A stretch of DNA of 64,000 nt from Cyrtodaria siliqua (taxonomy: Eukaryota; Mollusca; Bivalvia; Adapedonta; Hiatellidae). The DNA lies in contig JAWPHD010002624.1 in NCBI GenBank assembly GCA_037043455.1, positions 184,328-248,327 of the forward strand. Direction: 5' to 3'. Under the pieces are notes generated by a model. It was not told where the DNA came from and made no database searches. It saw only the letters and a list, made by a program, of their open reading frames with translations. The position numbers and the translations under genes are program-made. Positions 23,660 through 35,471 of the stretch are shown in pieces. The stretch's first letter is position 1, and each line of letters begins with the position of its first letter.

Positions 23660-23938
23660 TTACGTGGTCCCGCCTTAATTCCATTAAGCGATGAGAAAGC
23701 TTATATTAGCAGGAATTTAGAACGGATATTTCAACAATAAAACACGTTTAAAAAACATTGTTTACTGAGCAAAATGCGATAACCTGTTTAACATTACCTA
23801 TTAAATGTTTTAATTTCGCAATATGTAAACTTTTTAAGCCGAAATTAAGGTTTTATTTCATACTCCAAGCCGACTCCGATTTCGCTTCTTGGAGAAGGGG
23901 TTGGATGGAGTATGAAAGTTAATATTCGGACCACGTTA
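23660..23938 (+). mobile_element. MITE family M1, copy 4
   Basis: Positional homologue of the copy at 13664-13938. Ends are TTACGTGGTCCCGCC and GGACCACGTTA. Confidence 0.8.
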
Positions 23939-25804
23939 TGGTTCACGTGGTCATCCAACCCCATATTTAGAGCTTATGTGAATGCATTTAAATGTTTATT
24001 CTTTGCTTTCCAAGGAGGTACCAAAGCTGTAAACCTTAAACTATGCCATATGAGGTTTATAATCAACTGTAAATCTACCCTTATATTAGCTTGTGTAAAA
24101 TACAACTGTTTCATATTAAGGAATGACATGGAATGACATGGAATGACAAACATTCATGTTTCTCAGCAAGTTGATAAAGTCGAACAGAAAATGTAGCATT
24201 CAGGGACCATACAGTAGGAACGCCAGCCCTATGGCGTATGAATATTTATCAAACAAGGTCACGTGATAAAATCGATAACAAAATGACATTATTGGGAAAA
24301 TTTTCACTGGTCAGATTTATACACCTCTTATCTATAAACTGTGATTATGACAAAACACAATCACAGATCGTTGTTAAAGTAATAATATTCACAAACTACA
24401 TTGGTCGAACATAATTGGTGTACACTTCGTGTAATTCCCATTAATAGTTAAAGGTATTTTTCAAAGGGATGAATTTAGGTTGTTTTTAGGATTAAATTGC
24501 CAACAATGCGCTTTTAAATCAAAATCGATTTATTTCGTCATTTTAGAAGCGAGAATAAAAACAAATGCATGTACGCGTAGATAAATCTTTCCTCTGTCCA
24601 TATGCAACATTTTAATGAAATCGGAGACAAGTACTTTTTTTCACCAAAATTAACTAACATGACCCACGGACTCAAAGACGGCATAACGCATATACATTTA
24701 CAGACGCGACCGGGTACACAAGAAATGAAATATTGGAATTATTTCAATACATATATTTCAAATGTATGTATCCATGCATTCCAGATTAAATTTCTGATCT
24801 ATACATGCTTATGGTTTATGCCGGAGTGCTCCGAATAGGTTTTAACAAACCAAATTGCAACGGTACGTCGGGAAAGGAAATGAGGATGGTGAAAATATAT
24901 GTTGCAGTGTTAATTTTCTGGATCCGAAAAAAATGCAAAAAAATGAAGTTTTAACAGCGAGAACGAATTTTTTTTCATGAAAGTGTTCATTGACATGTCG
25001 ACTATTAAAAACCAAAATTTAAAGTCAATCAGAAAAAAGTACTTTTTTTTCCCCAAAATTAACAAAGTACACCGTGTTCGCTAAAATATGAACAATCGCC
25101 TTTCGAAGTTAATTTACACGTGGGATATAAAACCATGAAATTGTGAAATCCTTTTTAAGAGATATATTGATTTCAACATTGTTCTGTATTTAATAAATTA
25201 TTAGAGTAGAATGTTCACAGCTTTTTTTAAGGACATCATTACGGTAGTATCCCTGCAACCCCGCCCCTCATCCCACCCCCACCACCCTCCATACCGTATT
25301 GATTACGTTGTATATAGCTGCGAAGATTTCATAACATAAACATGTGGACATGACATTGTGTCAATGGAGCAATTGCCAGATGTGTGGTGTTGTGAAACAC
25401 TGTACGCGTGAAACCAAAAAGTGCGGGTCGTTTATATTTATAGGGCATATATAGTTATATATATATATTTATATATATTATTCTTTTATATTTATATGGT
25501 CCCAGAACGCAGTCATACTCACTACTATATTGAAAGTAAATACTGAATATACATGTGAGGTGCGTTACGATCTGTAGTATTTGAAAACAGACATATTAAA
25601 CATTTCCCTGAACATATATAATCATGATAAATACTATACTATGTTTGTTCTCAGCAATTGAAATCTACTATATTCTTCGAATATTGCTACTTTGAAAATT
25701 TGAATACGTCTGTTTTAATCAAATAGCATGTTTTGTTTGTTTTAATATATATATTTTTTAATTTATGATTTAAAAAAAAAATGGATGATCGGAATATGTC
25801 TTAA

Positions 25805-25905
25805 ACACTGTTGAATCCTGTAAATTAAAAAGAAGTGGTTTGGTTCAGAGGCGACAATATCGGTGAGCAAAACCACTTGTTTTACCGGATTCAACATTGT
25901 GCAAG
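25805..25905. repeat. Small foldback (TTGAATCC...GGATTCAA)
   Basis: Inverted arms of about 35 bp (GTTGAATCCTGTAAA and AAGTGGTTT on the left, their inverses on the right) around a loop of about 15 bp containing GGCGACAATATC. Probably a minute foldback element within the larger insertion. Confidence 0.6.
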
Positions 25906-25974
25906 AAAATATTCATATATTATACCATTAATATTATAACATGTGTGTTGTAACAAATGCTTATCCTTGGATAG

Positions 25975-26700
25975 TGGACTTGACCTTTTACCTAAAAATC
26001 AAACGATCATCCTCTTTCCACTGTCCACCAATGAAGTTTCATGAAATTTGCTTTAGGTAAGAGGAAAAACTGTGTGGGCAATACTTTTCTTTTTCCGTTC
26101 ATGGTAACGGACCTTTCAAGTACTGACTTCAAAATAAACAGGGATTATCATTTCACCAAAGGCAGTGGACGTATGAAGTTTTTTGAAATTAGCTTCAGAA
26201 AGTAATAAAGAGTTTGATTGCGGACACGATTTTTCATGATCAAGTCACTGTGGCGTTGACCTCAGATTTATTGACCTCAATATCAATAGGAATCATACTC
26301 TTACCAAAGGCAGTCAAACCATGACGTTTGAATATATCAGGGTGATATTGACCTTTGACCTATTAACCTCAAAATCAATCATGAGATTTGCTTTAGGGAA
26401 AGTGGACTTAAGTTTACAATATTTTACATTATCATGTCACGGTGACAAATGACCTTTGACCTAATGACCTCAAAATCAAAAGGCATCATTCTCTCACCAA
26501 ATGCACTCAAACCATGAATTTTGCTTATGGGGAAGTGGACAGTGCAGACAAGGTTTTTCATAATCATTATTGGGTCACGGAGCCCTTGACCTTCAATATT
26601 TGATATGCACATACTGATGCTTCGTACAAAGTTTCGTCAAAATGCAACAAGTAGCGCAGACAAGATTTGTGACGGACGAACGGAAAGGCCAAATATAATC
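25975..26700 (+). repeat. TGACCTTTGACCTAATGACC tandem repeat
   Basis: Degenerate units of about 100-135 bp with GACCTTTGACCTA, 'ACCTCAAAATCAATAGG', 'ATCAT(A/T)CTCTCACCAAAGGC' and 'CAGTCAAACCATGA'. It ends with 'GACGGACGAACGGA'. Similar repeats are widespread in marine invertebrates (recalled). Confidence 0.75.
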
Positions 26701-26934
26701 TGTCTCACCTACCACTTTGTGGTGGAAGACATACTTATAAAGACAATATGTTAGTTCATATGTATACTTTATTAAGCAAATAATTGAGCGAACATAAACT
26801 TCAGCATTGACTCTGGACAGTGGTGTACATGGAGTCTTCTTCCACATGACGTGCAGACTGAAAGAAAAGAAAGACATAGAATAAAAAGTTAATATAAGTC
26901 GAGCAGAGTATTCAATTTGAATCAGGTGTTGCGT

Positions 26935-26957
26935 GGGGGGGGGGGGGGGGGGGGGGC
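26935..26957 (+). repeat. Poly-G run of 23
   Basis: Uninterrupted run of 23 G in otherwise AT-rich DNA. It could form a G-quadruplex and is also a likely site of length error in sequencing. Confidence 0.9.
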
Positions 26958-26994
26958 TAGGGCATGTTAAGGGGAATGGGACAGTTTACAATTT

Positions 26995-27295
26995 AATTAT
27001 TGTTTAACGCCTCATCAACACGTTGTTTAGGTTATTTCGAGCCGCCCCAAAGAGAGGAGGAAATATACATAGGCATCCAGGAACCCTGCCCTACGCTTGT
27101 TACCGATTAGATACCTATGGTTCTTTAACGTGCTTGTAGGACAGACTCCGATAAAAGGACCATCCGGTTTACGTTCCCATCAGACGAACGGGGCTAGCAG
27201 GACACATCGAAGTAACCCAGTGGCGCCAGTAAGAATTGAATCCGTGTTCACTGGATTCAAAGCCGATATGCTATAAACGTCCCTTGACCAAAACT
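26995..27295 (+). mobile_element. SINE-like block
   Basis: Compositionally distinct, GC-richer block starting 'ATTGTTTAACGCCTCATCAA' and containing 'CCTATGGTTCTTTAACGTGC', 'GGACCATCCGGTTTACG' and 'CCAGTGGCGCCAGTAAG', ending with 'GAATTGAATCCGTGTTCACT'. The layout resembles molluscan SINE-like repeats, but no A/B boxes were placed with confidence. Confidence 0.4.
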
Positions 27296-27493
27296 GAGTA
27301 AATGGCACATCAACATGGGGAGAAAACATTAATATACAACTATTTATTTTCTCTCTCAAAACCTGGTGATGCCCCTAGTTTTAAAAATAAAACATGATAA
27401 AATAGGGCAGTTGAGAAGACACTTTTGTAGATGTGTGGTCTGTTCTGATGTGAAAATGTGTAAAACAGACACAAGATTAGAAATTTGCTCTGT

Positions 27494-27562
27494 GTCCCTT
27501 TAATAAATTGGGGACCCATCACATAGACCATAATCATATTGTAATTAGTTGATGTTAAAGGG
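27494..27562. repeat. Short inverted repeat (TGTGTCCCTTTAA...TTAAAGGGACACA)
   Basis: Perfect 13-bp inverted ends about 70 bp apart. They look like the ends of a small MITE; the 83-residue minus ORF across it (27340-27591) is not called. Confidence 0.6.
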
Positions 27563-30034
27563 ACACACGGCAATCTTGAAGTATTTATCAAGCTTTAACA
27601 TTAGCATCTCCATTTGTTAACCTTGTAACATTTTAAATTTAAACCTGCTTGCATTAAAAGTTATTTTTGTCTTCGTTATTCTATCAAATATATTATAGGT
27701 GCACTATTATCAACAGTAAGTAATGTGTAAAACAATTTCTTCTGAACTATTCTAATAAATAATATTTATGATGCACAAATGCAAACTATGCAGAAAAATT
27801 AACCGAACTCCAGAGATTTTAAACAAATAAAAACTGCCTAGTGTACCTTTAACACAACTTGTTTTCGCATGTATCCAGTACATGTAGTTTACACGAGCTC
27901 ATATGACAATCACGCTGCATTATCACTGAAAACATTGTTTACTCTAACTTTGAACAGCACCGTGCAAGCATAACACAAGCTCCATTTAAAGAACTACACA
28001 AGTGCAAACAATTTTTTAAAAGGCTCTCACCTCCATATGATCCAATGGCATTTAATACGGCTTGATATTCTGAAGTCGTCAGTATCAAGTCACTTAGAGC
28101 TGCTCAAGGTCACGATTCACATTTGAGGCCTTTCTGAAAACAACATCAATCCAATGTCAATGATCAAACAGACATAGTTTATCCTTTGTTATACATAATG
28201 TAACATATTTAAAAAAGAAAAGATAAAAGAAGAACTAAATTAAATAAAGCATGGATACTACTTGTGCTCAATAACACGGTTAATGTAATAAAAACATCTG
28301 TCATCATTAATTATACATGTAAAATATAATGTAGCCTAACTGGAGATCCATTAAAATCATTGTTCCACTTTCACAGCATATTTCCAGCCCATGGAATAGT
28401 CATTTCTTTTGAGACACATTGGAGGCAAGCGTAGTAGCTCCACCTCCTTAAAGGCTTTTAAGTGAAGTGTACTTTCTCGAAACTGCGTTGTTTATTTCGC
28501 AACAGAAAGTATGTAATAAATGTAAATAAATGTCAATTCAAAATCACTTCCTTGCCTCAAAACTTTACTGTACATAAATATGAATCTGACCGATTTCAGT
28601 CAAATGTCTATGGCAGTTTACATTGTTTCAATGGTAGTTGTATCGGGTTATGTATTCACGAAAATGGGAATAACATAACGATATAGAGACAACGCTAACA
28701 ATTTACATTCATGCATCTGAGGGGTGGGGGTGGGGTGGAGGGGTTTCTAGTTTCCTTTCCCCTCCTTGTTTTCGGTATGCAAGTTCCATCTACCCCCACA
28801 CCCCAATCTACCGTACTTGGGTGGGAGCGGGGTGCTGGGGACATTGATAGCATTTCTACTAGTAAATGTTTTATTCCACGAAACGTTCTACAGTTTACTG
28901 TACATCCAGTTACTGGAAAGATCGGAGTGAAAAATATGAACTTTCTATTAAACAGTATACGCCACTTTTTTAGGCACTATATTTGGCTAATGTCTAAATA
29001 TGTACGATCTAAAAGTGGTGTGTACTGTTTATTAACAAACACATTTTAATGACAAAACAAATACCTTGATGATGGACCTCTAGCAGCAGACAGTAATCCC
29101 AAATCCAATTTGACCAACATGTCAATTTCACGTGTCAAGTTATGTCACGGTGACCTGTCAGTCACCAACACTGCATCGTGTTGACACATAATGGGACGTT
29201 ATTTCGTCCGGTAAGGTATTAGTTTTTACATTATCTACGGTATGAAACACTGTACGCGTGTTGTTAGACTCCATAGGTTCCCGTAGTGCTCGCCGACGCA
29301 GCGCGCCCAATTTCGGGTGTAAAAAAATGGCGTCTGTTTTAATTGAAAACTCGTAAAATAGTCCGTAAAATACAAAGAAATAGTCCATGTTCGCGGAATT
29401 AAAATGCGAACAGAACTGATATGTTATAGGTCCGTGGCGTTCCTACTGATAGTCAACGAAAACTATGAATAGAAACTAAGAATAAATAATGATTGTATGA
29501 AAGTGAAGAAGTTAGTTTATGGTCCTTGTCGCACGGTAAAGAGTGAGGTTTGGTACACCCTAAAACCCGGTTTAAATCCCCAGCGGCTTTTTTTGACACT
29601 GACCGTTCCAAAGCGGTAGCTAGCCCTATTGTCATCCCTTTTATGTTTGTGATGTAATATTTGACCCCTTTTTCATCTTTGTAATTGTTGTTTGTTTCTG
29701 TACTGACATACTGACACTTCCGACTAAGTTAAATGCAAATTGTTGACAATGTAGAAGAATTTAAGCCGAAACGAATGTGTGACGGTTGGATGAAGGGTCG
29801 GACGGACGACTGAGGCCAACCATTGCCATTATCCCCTCGTCGAATCATCCCCAGTCAATATTGCTTTAAAGTGGAGTGCCGCATAAACCGGTGCTATAGG
29901 CGTGAACAATGTTCCAAAATATATTACCTCTCATGAAAAGTCTCAATAAAACCGAGTATGCTGCTGTTTTCCCTTGTTTATGTTCGTTACTTCCGAAATA
30001 AATAAACTCGAACCTCTATTAATGTATGCTGATA

Positions 30035-30172
30035 CAAAAAAATAGGGGTTATTTGTTTGTGTGGAGCGCATATAGGATTTATGTTTATCGAGAAGTGAGA
30101 ACACAAATATAAAAAATATGCGAGTCTCCTCAATTCGAGATGAAAATAAATCCTATATTCACGACAAACCAA
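30035..30172. mobile_element. Small foldback insertion, copy 2 only
   Basis: About 138 bp absent from the matching site in copy 1 (about 15450-15458). It contains the inverted pair TATAGGATTTAT / ATAAATCCTATA and outer TTTGT / ACAAA, around a spacer with 'CGAGAAGTGAGAACAC'. The target duplication could not be fixed because the flanks differ slightly. Confidence 0.6.
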
Positions 30173-31263
30173 CACATGTTCTATTTATTATACACTTACA
30201 ACCTTGAAACTGATGCAGAAAAAACATAATTCGCCAAAACAATGACGTCAATAACGTCAACAACGGCAACATCAGCATTACGTCATATTCGGTATTTCAC
30301 ATGTGAAATATAAACAATGAAACTATAAGGCTTTATTTTTATCATGAAATCCTCTATTTCACTGGAAAGTATATATAAACGTTATTATTGAAAACAGTCA
30401 ACAACAGCAAACGGTTTACACACAAATGTACAGTATTTTGGAACATAGAACTCTCGCTAAAAGTACATGCGAACATTAAACGTACATGACGCGTTGAGTC
30501 TACTGTTGATAAGTTAACGTTCATAAGCACATGTAAAACAGTGTTGTTAAGAGCTTTTTTTATAACTTTTATGTTATTAATCATTATATATACATCAATG
30601 TTAAGACCTTGGCTTACGTTGATAACTTACGCGATCATTCATCAGTGCATATACACAGTGCTAGGAGACTTAACATTTGGCTTACCCAGATACTTTACGA
30701 TATTATCATCCCTAATTACCGTGTGTTTTATGTATCTGACAGATTAGAAGTCCCATAATTGACAATATTAACGTTTTTCAGCATCACAAGTATTAATGTA
30801 TTGGCAGATACACATCTGTTGTGACAGATGTTCAAGCAGAGATGTGAAGATGCGTTCGCTAGTAGAGATTCGCTAGTGAATTCTGGTCTGAATATTTGTC
30901 TTAGATATTATGTTATGTTCCCTTATCAGTATTTATGGGTTAGGCCTATACAAACATCCATTACGTTCAAAAGATTAACAGAACCGATATAAACAAACCG
31001 AACCGAACCCACGATGGGATTAATTTACGTTTTGAAACTAGGGCAACTGAAAAATATTTAGAAGTAGATTAACACATACAAAACGCACGTCTATGTATAT
31101 ATTTAAACCAGATATGCATACGTTATATTTATCTTATTTATTCATCATCCGTGTTACTATAAGGTTTTCTCACTGACTTATATCGCGTTAAGATTTATTA
31201 ATCAAAACATAGCGGGAAAAAGTAAAAAACAAAACAAAAGCAAAAAGCAAAAAACAAAACAAA

Positions 31264-32430
31264 ATGATATATAGGGTCCTATAGAAACCACAGCGTCCGA
31301 ACGCAATGGCATCGTAGGTCCGCACTGTACTGCAAACAAGGACTTGAAACTGCAATGAAAGAGACAAAAAACAACAGAAAGGGTGGTGAAGACAGGGTTA
31401 CCGACTTGGAACGGTCAATAGGCAATTAGGCCTACCGGTTAGCTTGAATCGATTTTATATGCGCACAATCCTCGCTATTATCCTGTCTTCAGCGCCCAAA
31501 TAGACAAGACAGTGTAAACAAAACTACATCCCATCAAAAGGAATTCTCTAACAATAAAGTCCACGTCCAGAGAAACTAACTAAAGATACACATACAAAAT
31601 AATAAACATCTCAGGATGTATCCAGAGTCGTACTGAACAACCGTAGTAGTTGCAGCTAAAGAGAAAACCAAACTAGGGTACGACCAGAAAACCCGAGGGA
31701 CGAAAGCTCATGCATCCACCTCCCTTAGTTGGGGTTTCAGTAGGTACAATCATAGAGTCCCAAGAGGTAGTCTAGTTATCGCACAAGTGAAAAGTGAAGC
31801 GTAATGACTGACTGTAGAGGGGTCAATCACTAAACATGCAGTGCGCTGTAAAACTTCCTGATTACATTTGTAAAGCGATAAGGAAACCCGTCAGACCCCT
31901 TTAACTTTCGAAGTTTATAGACCTCATATCCATAAAATGAGGGTTGTGATATGCCTAGTCGCAGAAGTGTTTTAAGATTGGTGTTGTACTTTTCCAGCAG
32001 GCCCTCGTTGCGGCGGTAGAATTTAGAGAAAGATCTACGTAGTTTGTGATAACGAAAACCCTGCTGAAGAAGTTTACTTGTAATAACTTGATTTCGATCA
32101 TTGAAGTCTATAACATCATGACACGCTCTAGCAAATCGAATGAGCTGGGAGATATACACCCCATATGAGGTAGCACGAGGTACATCTCCATCCAGATGTG
32201 GATAGTTAACGATGTTAAAATTGAAATCATCTCTCTTATCATAGATTTTAGTATGATTTTAGTATGATTTTGAATCATTTGAAATCGAGAGATGAAGATC
32301 GAGAAATGCTGCTACTGTATCCGAACTGTTGGCTTTATTCAACGTGAGCTCTGGTGGATACATTTTAGTAACCATATGAGCAAAGAACGGATTATCAATA
32401 TTGAGTATGTCATCAAGATACCGAGAAAAA
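31264..32430 (-). pseudogene. 5'-truncated RT retroelement insertion
   Basis: Absent from copy 1, where A-rich sequence (about 16515-16535) runs straight into TGCACGTAG. Read on the minus strand, the 5'-truncated end at about 32430 enters the C-terminal part of a reverse-transcriptase ORF. There HMVTKMYPPELTLNKANSSD precedes FLDLHLSIS, and after damage come YDKRDDFNF, DGDVPRATSYGVYISQLIRF, ARACHDV and SKLLQQGFRYHKLRRSFSKF; the last open stretch is 32159-31830. A 570-bp tail follows with TGACCGTTCCAAGTCGGTAA, ending GTTTCTATAGGACCCTATAT at 31264. Insertion into A-rich DNA with loss of the 5' end fits target-primed reverse transcription. A Penelope-like or related class is possible but not assigned. 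Confidence 0.8.
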
Positions 32431-32680
32431 AAATGCACGTAGAAAACTCATTATAATGGTGATAGATGCGGAGAGTTGACAAAATATCAATCTAAACTAT
32501 AATAAAATCCTGAAACAAACTCTCAAACTATACTAATAAGATCAATGTTCCCCAAAATAGAATAATCTTCATTCAATGTCGTGGGAATTTTTCTTATCTG
32601 CAATTTAGATGAGTTTCCGATTATTTTTTTTTATCGATTTTATCTACTGATTCATGAACTGTATGGTTATACAGGATATT

Positions 32681-33626
32681 CAGACCCAGTTGCGTTCAAG
32701 TACCCCAAAAATGCATTCCGTTTGCATTCCGTTTGCATTTCATTTTTATGAATGCATTTTTTAAAGAGCAAATCATTTGCGTTTTTGAATGCATTCAGCG
32801 TTTATAAACGAAACTATGCGTTCATTTAAATGCACGGAACGAATGCAACATAATGTGTGCGTTTAAATGCACAAACGGAGAAAATGAATTTGCGTTCGTT
32901 CGTTCAGCGTTTACCACTCGCAACATTAAATTACGCATGATATCCAGCCATGCAATTCTTACCACGAGTCGGCGACTAATGTTTGTGATCATATTGAAGA
33001 ATGTGTCCTTTGGTTGACATTATTTGGTGGTGCACATTGATGATTATTCTGTTTTCTTCCGGGATTATGTTATTTTCATCAAAAAATTAACATACTTGAC
33101 ACTATATAAAAATATGCCGTCTGATTTTACCAACATTATTTCAGTTTTATAATGAAATAATATAAAGTTTGTGCCACACAATAAACACATTTCCTATTTT
33201 AAATCAGTAAAAATGAAAGTGTGTAATCGTGCTTAATAAACACCATTTACGAAGTGTATTTCTTTATATTAAAATACTGCAAAACGCACTTCGTTTAAAT
33301 CGAGACTTCAATTATGTACTCAAAAGGATAATATTGAAAGTTATCCGAAATAGCGAAATGCATTTGCGTTCGTTTCGTTCGTTTCGTTTCGTTCGTTCCG
33401 TTCGTTTTCAGCGTTTAGCGTTTTAAAAAATGCATTCATTGTTCGTTTTTTAAAACGCTGAACGCTGAAAATGAACAAAACGAACGCAACGAACGAAATG
33501 CATTTTTAAAATATAGATCGTGCAACGTTCATTCTGCGTTCGTTCTGCTTCATTCTGCGTTCAATTTTCCGTTCGTTCAGCGTTCGTTCTGCATTTATTT
33601 GGGGTACTTCAACGCAAATGGGTCTG
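32681..33626. mobile_element. 946-bp TIR element starting CAGACCCA
   Basis: Absent from copy 1 at GGATATACACC (about 16789). The ends are 29-bp inverted repeats with two mismatches: CAGACCCAGTTGCGTTCAAG then TACCCCAAA at left, its inverse at right (33598-33626). The right flank is TA and the left TT, so a TA target is likely. Inside are many AAATGCATTC, GCGTTCGTTC and AACGAACGC motifs, and a palindrome around 33360-33520. No transposase. The 33229-33426 and 33520-33705 ORFs follow these motifs. Confidence 0.85.
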
Positions 33627-33704
33627 TACACCTACAGTCAGGCGAACAGCAAATACATACTGCAAATGGGATCCCTTGCAAACAACTAAAACAAACAAGA
33701 GATA

Positions 33705-33785
33705 AAAGTAGCGGACACGGTTTTATTGAGTCTGTTCATGAGAGGTAATGTCGGGTGCAACACCTCTCACGCTTCCTAGCACATG
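33705..33785 (+). repeat. Stem-loop module S, copy 2
   Basis: Duplicate of the module at 16870: GAGAGGT at 33740-33746 pairs with ACCTCTC at 33762-33768. The loop differs by one base. Confidence 0.55.
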
Positions 33786-34061
33786 CTTAAAGATTAAATT
33801 TGTCCTAAATCAACAAATCCGTTGTTGATATGTTTTTAATTATTAAACATCATTATAAATACTATGCTATTGATGTACGTTTAGTGAAAATATGTTTTTA
33901 AAGATAAAAACCGAAAAGACGAACAGGCTTCGCTAAAAAATTTGAAAAAAACCAAAGGGGGAAAACTCTTCTTCGTATAACTGGAAGTGAAGTCATTGGG
34001 AACAAAACGAAACCATTTGTACATAGGGAAAGCACGCAAAAACAGTATAATATGTGTGAAA

Positions 34062-34270
34062 ATGTCGGAACTAAGCGACTATGATGCTGAGTCAGATGAA
34101 ATGCCCATGATAAGACGGTTGCACAATGTGCAACCTAACGATTTTGAGCCAGAATTCGTGTCTGAGGTTGAAAATATCTCGGATTCATCAACCGATGAGG
34201 AAGTTGAACGCGGTGCAGGTGCAAATGAAGAGCTTGGTCGTGTTGGCATTGTTTTCATCGAAATCTTACT
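34062..34270 (+). CDS. Acidic N-terminal exon in the TTAA element, partial
   Basis: An ATG at 34062 opens MSELSDYDAESDEMPMIRRL, then FEPEFVSEVENISDSS, TDEEVERGAG and NEELGRVG. The sequence stays open to a strong donor, CT|GTAAGT, at 34270/34271. The acidic, Ser-rich stretch ending in GRVG resembles the region before the Cys-rich P2X7-C-type zinc domain found in many invertebrate proteins, but those cysteines are not in this exon and no second exon was found. It could be a first exon of an element-encoded protein or an orphan remnant. An in-frame upstream ATG at 33987 is possible but lacks coding character. Confidence 0.4.
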
Positions 34271-35471
34271 GTAAGTCACCAGCAACGCTGCAATATCTCG
34301 GTACATTTACACTAAGCGCAAAATGCAGTATATTCCGAATGAATGGACATGGTCTAATACTTGTACATTAATACGAGCGATTATAAGGACTTTATTTTTG
34401 CCGAGACGTAGACATTGAAAAAATATATTTAGAGTCTAGTAAGTATAACTGATAAATAAATGAAACAGCATCTAATTTCTATAGTATTCTATTTACCATA
34501 AATCCCCGTCGCCTTCAAACACTCTATAGTGGTGTATGAGATTCGGATTTGCAGTATGACACGCTCTGAACGTGCCCCCAACTAAAAATTACCCCCACAC
34601 CGACTAATCAACTATTGCGGTGCCCTATTGAAGTACAGCCTAATCAGGGTACATACGTCGGTATATGACAAAAGCACGCACCATTTAGGGAAACGTTGTT
34701 TTATGATATGCCTACATTTCCTGTATATTGCAATGCCGTGAGCGGTGCAACACCGCCGCGGCGAGCCGCGTATTGCACAAGACGGATATATGATGCGTGA
34801 GAAAATAGTTCATCGCGCACGAAGAGCGAAAAATACTATGATCTAAATAATATAGTCAAATGTATTATGAGCACGACATTTTGTATTATGTACATGTAAA
34901 GATCGAAAAAACAGACCTAACAGATCAATTTATGATTTAGAATATAAAGTATATATATATGCTTGTAAAGCACTTAGTTTACTTACTGCATGAGGCAAAA
35001 GCCGTTATTGTTGTTGTTTTGCCATGCAACATTACTGAACTAATATAATAGCTAGTAACATTATCAATCGTCTGCCTTTTAATAGACATCCATGAAACAT
35101 TTTGTCATTATTTTCAAATCCAGAGACCGATATATAACTCTATATAAATCTATAACACTATTGGAAGAAGAAGGTGTATATTAATTTAAAACAAAAAACA
35201 AAAAACAAAAAAATACTACAAAATATATATTGAAACAACGACACAGTGTTTATTTCACCGAATTCATTTACATTTATATGCTAAACCTTTTTAGCAATAT
35301 TTTGAAAAAGACGGCTACATTATATTAGCGCCGTTCACGTAAGACGCATGCATCTAATTCAACAGTTAAACAATCACGATGTACAGATCTAAGACTATAT
35401 ACCTTTCTACAATTTATCATACACATACCCGAGGAATTGCTAAGATAACTGAACAAAAACTTCTATCCTAC

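Larger units (their letters stand above)
26772..29388 (-). pseudogene. Spliced small-gene remnant inside the TIR element, product unknown
   Basis: Three minus-strand coding-like exons have usable splice sites and agreeing phases. Exon A is 29141-29065 (NLTREIDMLVKLDLGLLSAA then RGPSSR; donor AAG|GTATTT, 2 nt left over). Exon B is 28133-28031 (acceptor TTTTCAG; KASNVNRDLEQL, then after a one-base frame break SDLILTTSEYQAVLNAIGSY; donor GGAG|GTGAGA, 1 nt left over). Exon C is 26857-26772 (acceptor CTTTCTTTTCTTTCAG; CTSCGRRLHVHHC then PESMLKFMFAQLFA, stop overlapping AATAAA). Upstream, 29388-29158 may encode the N-terminus (MESNNTRTVFHTVDNVKTNT, in another frame and ending in a stop). CxxC...HHC suggests a small zinc-binding end. 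I do not recognise the family: element-encoded or captured host gene. Confidence 0.5.
24212..29448. mobile_element. 5.2-kb TIR element, TSD ATA
   Basis: The boundaries come from the empty site in copy 1 (about 14206-14220). The left end is CAGTAGGAACGCCA (24212-24225) and the right end is its exact inverse (29435-29448). ATA is duplicated at 24209-24211 and 29449-29451. A 3-bp duplication and a CA start would suit CACTA-like or several other DNA-transposon groups; no superfamily is assigned and no transposase was found. The interior holds repeats, a G-run, a SINE-like block and a spliced gene remnant on the minus strand (26772-29388). Confidence 0.85.
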
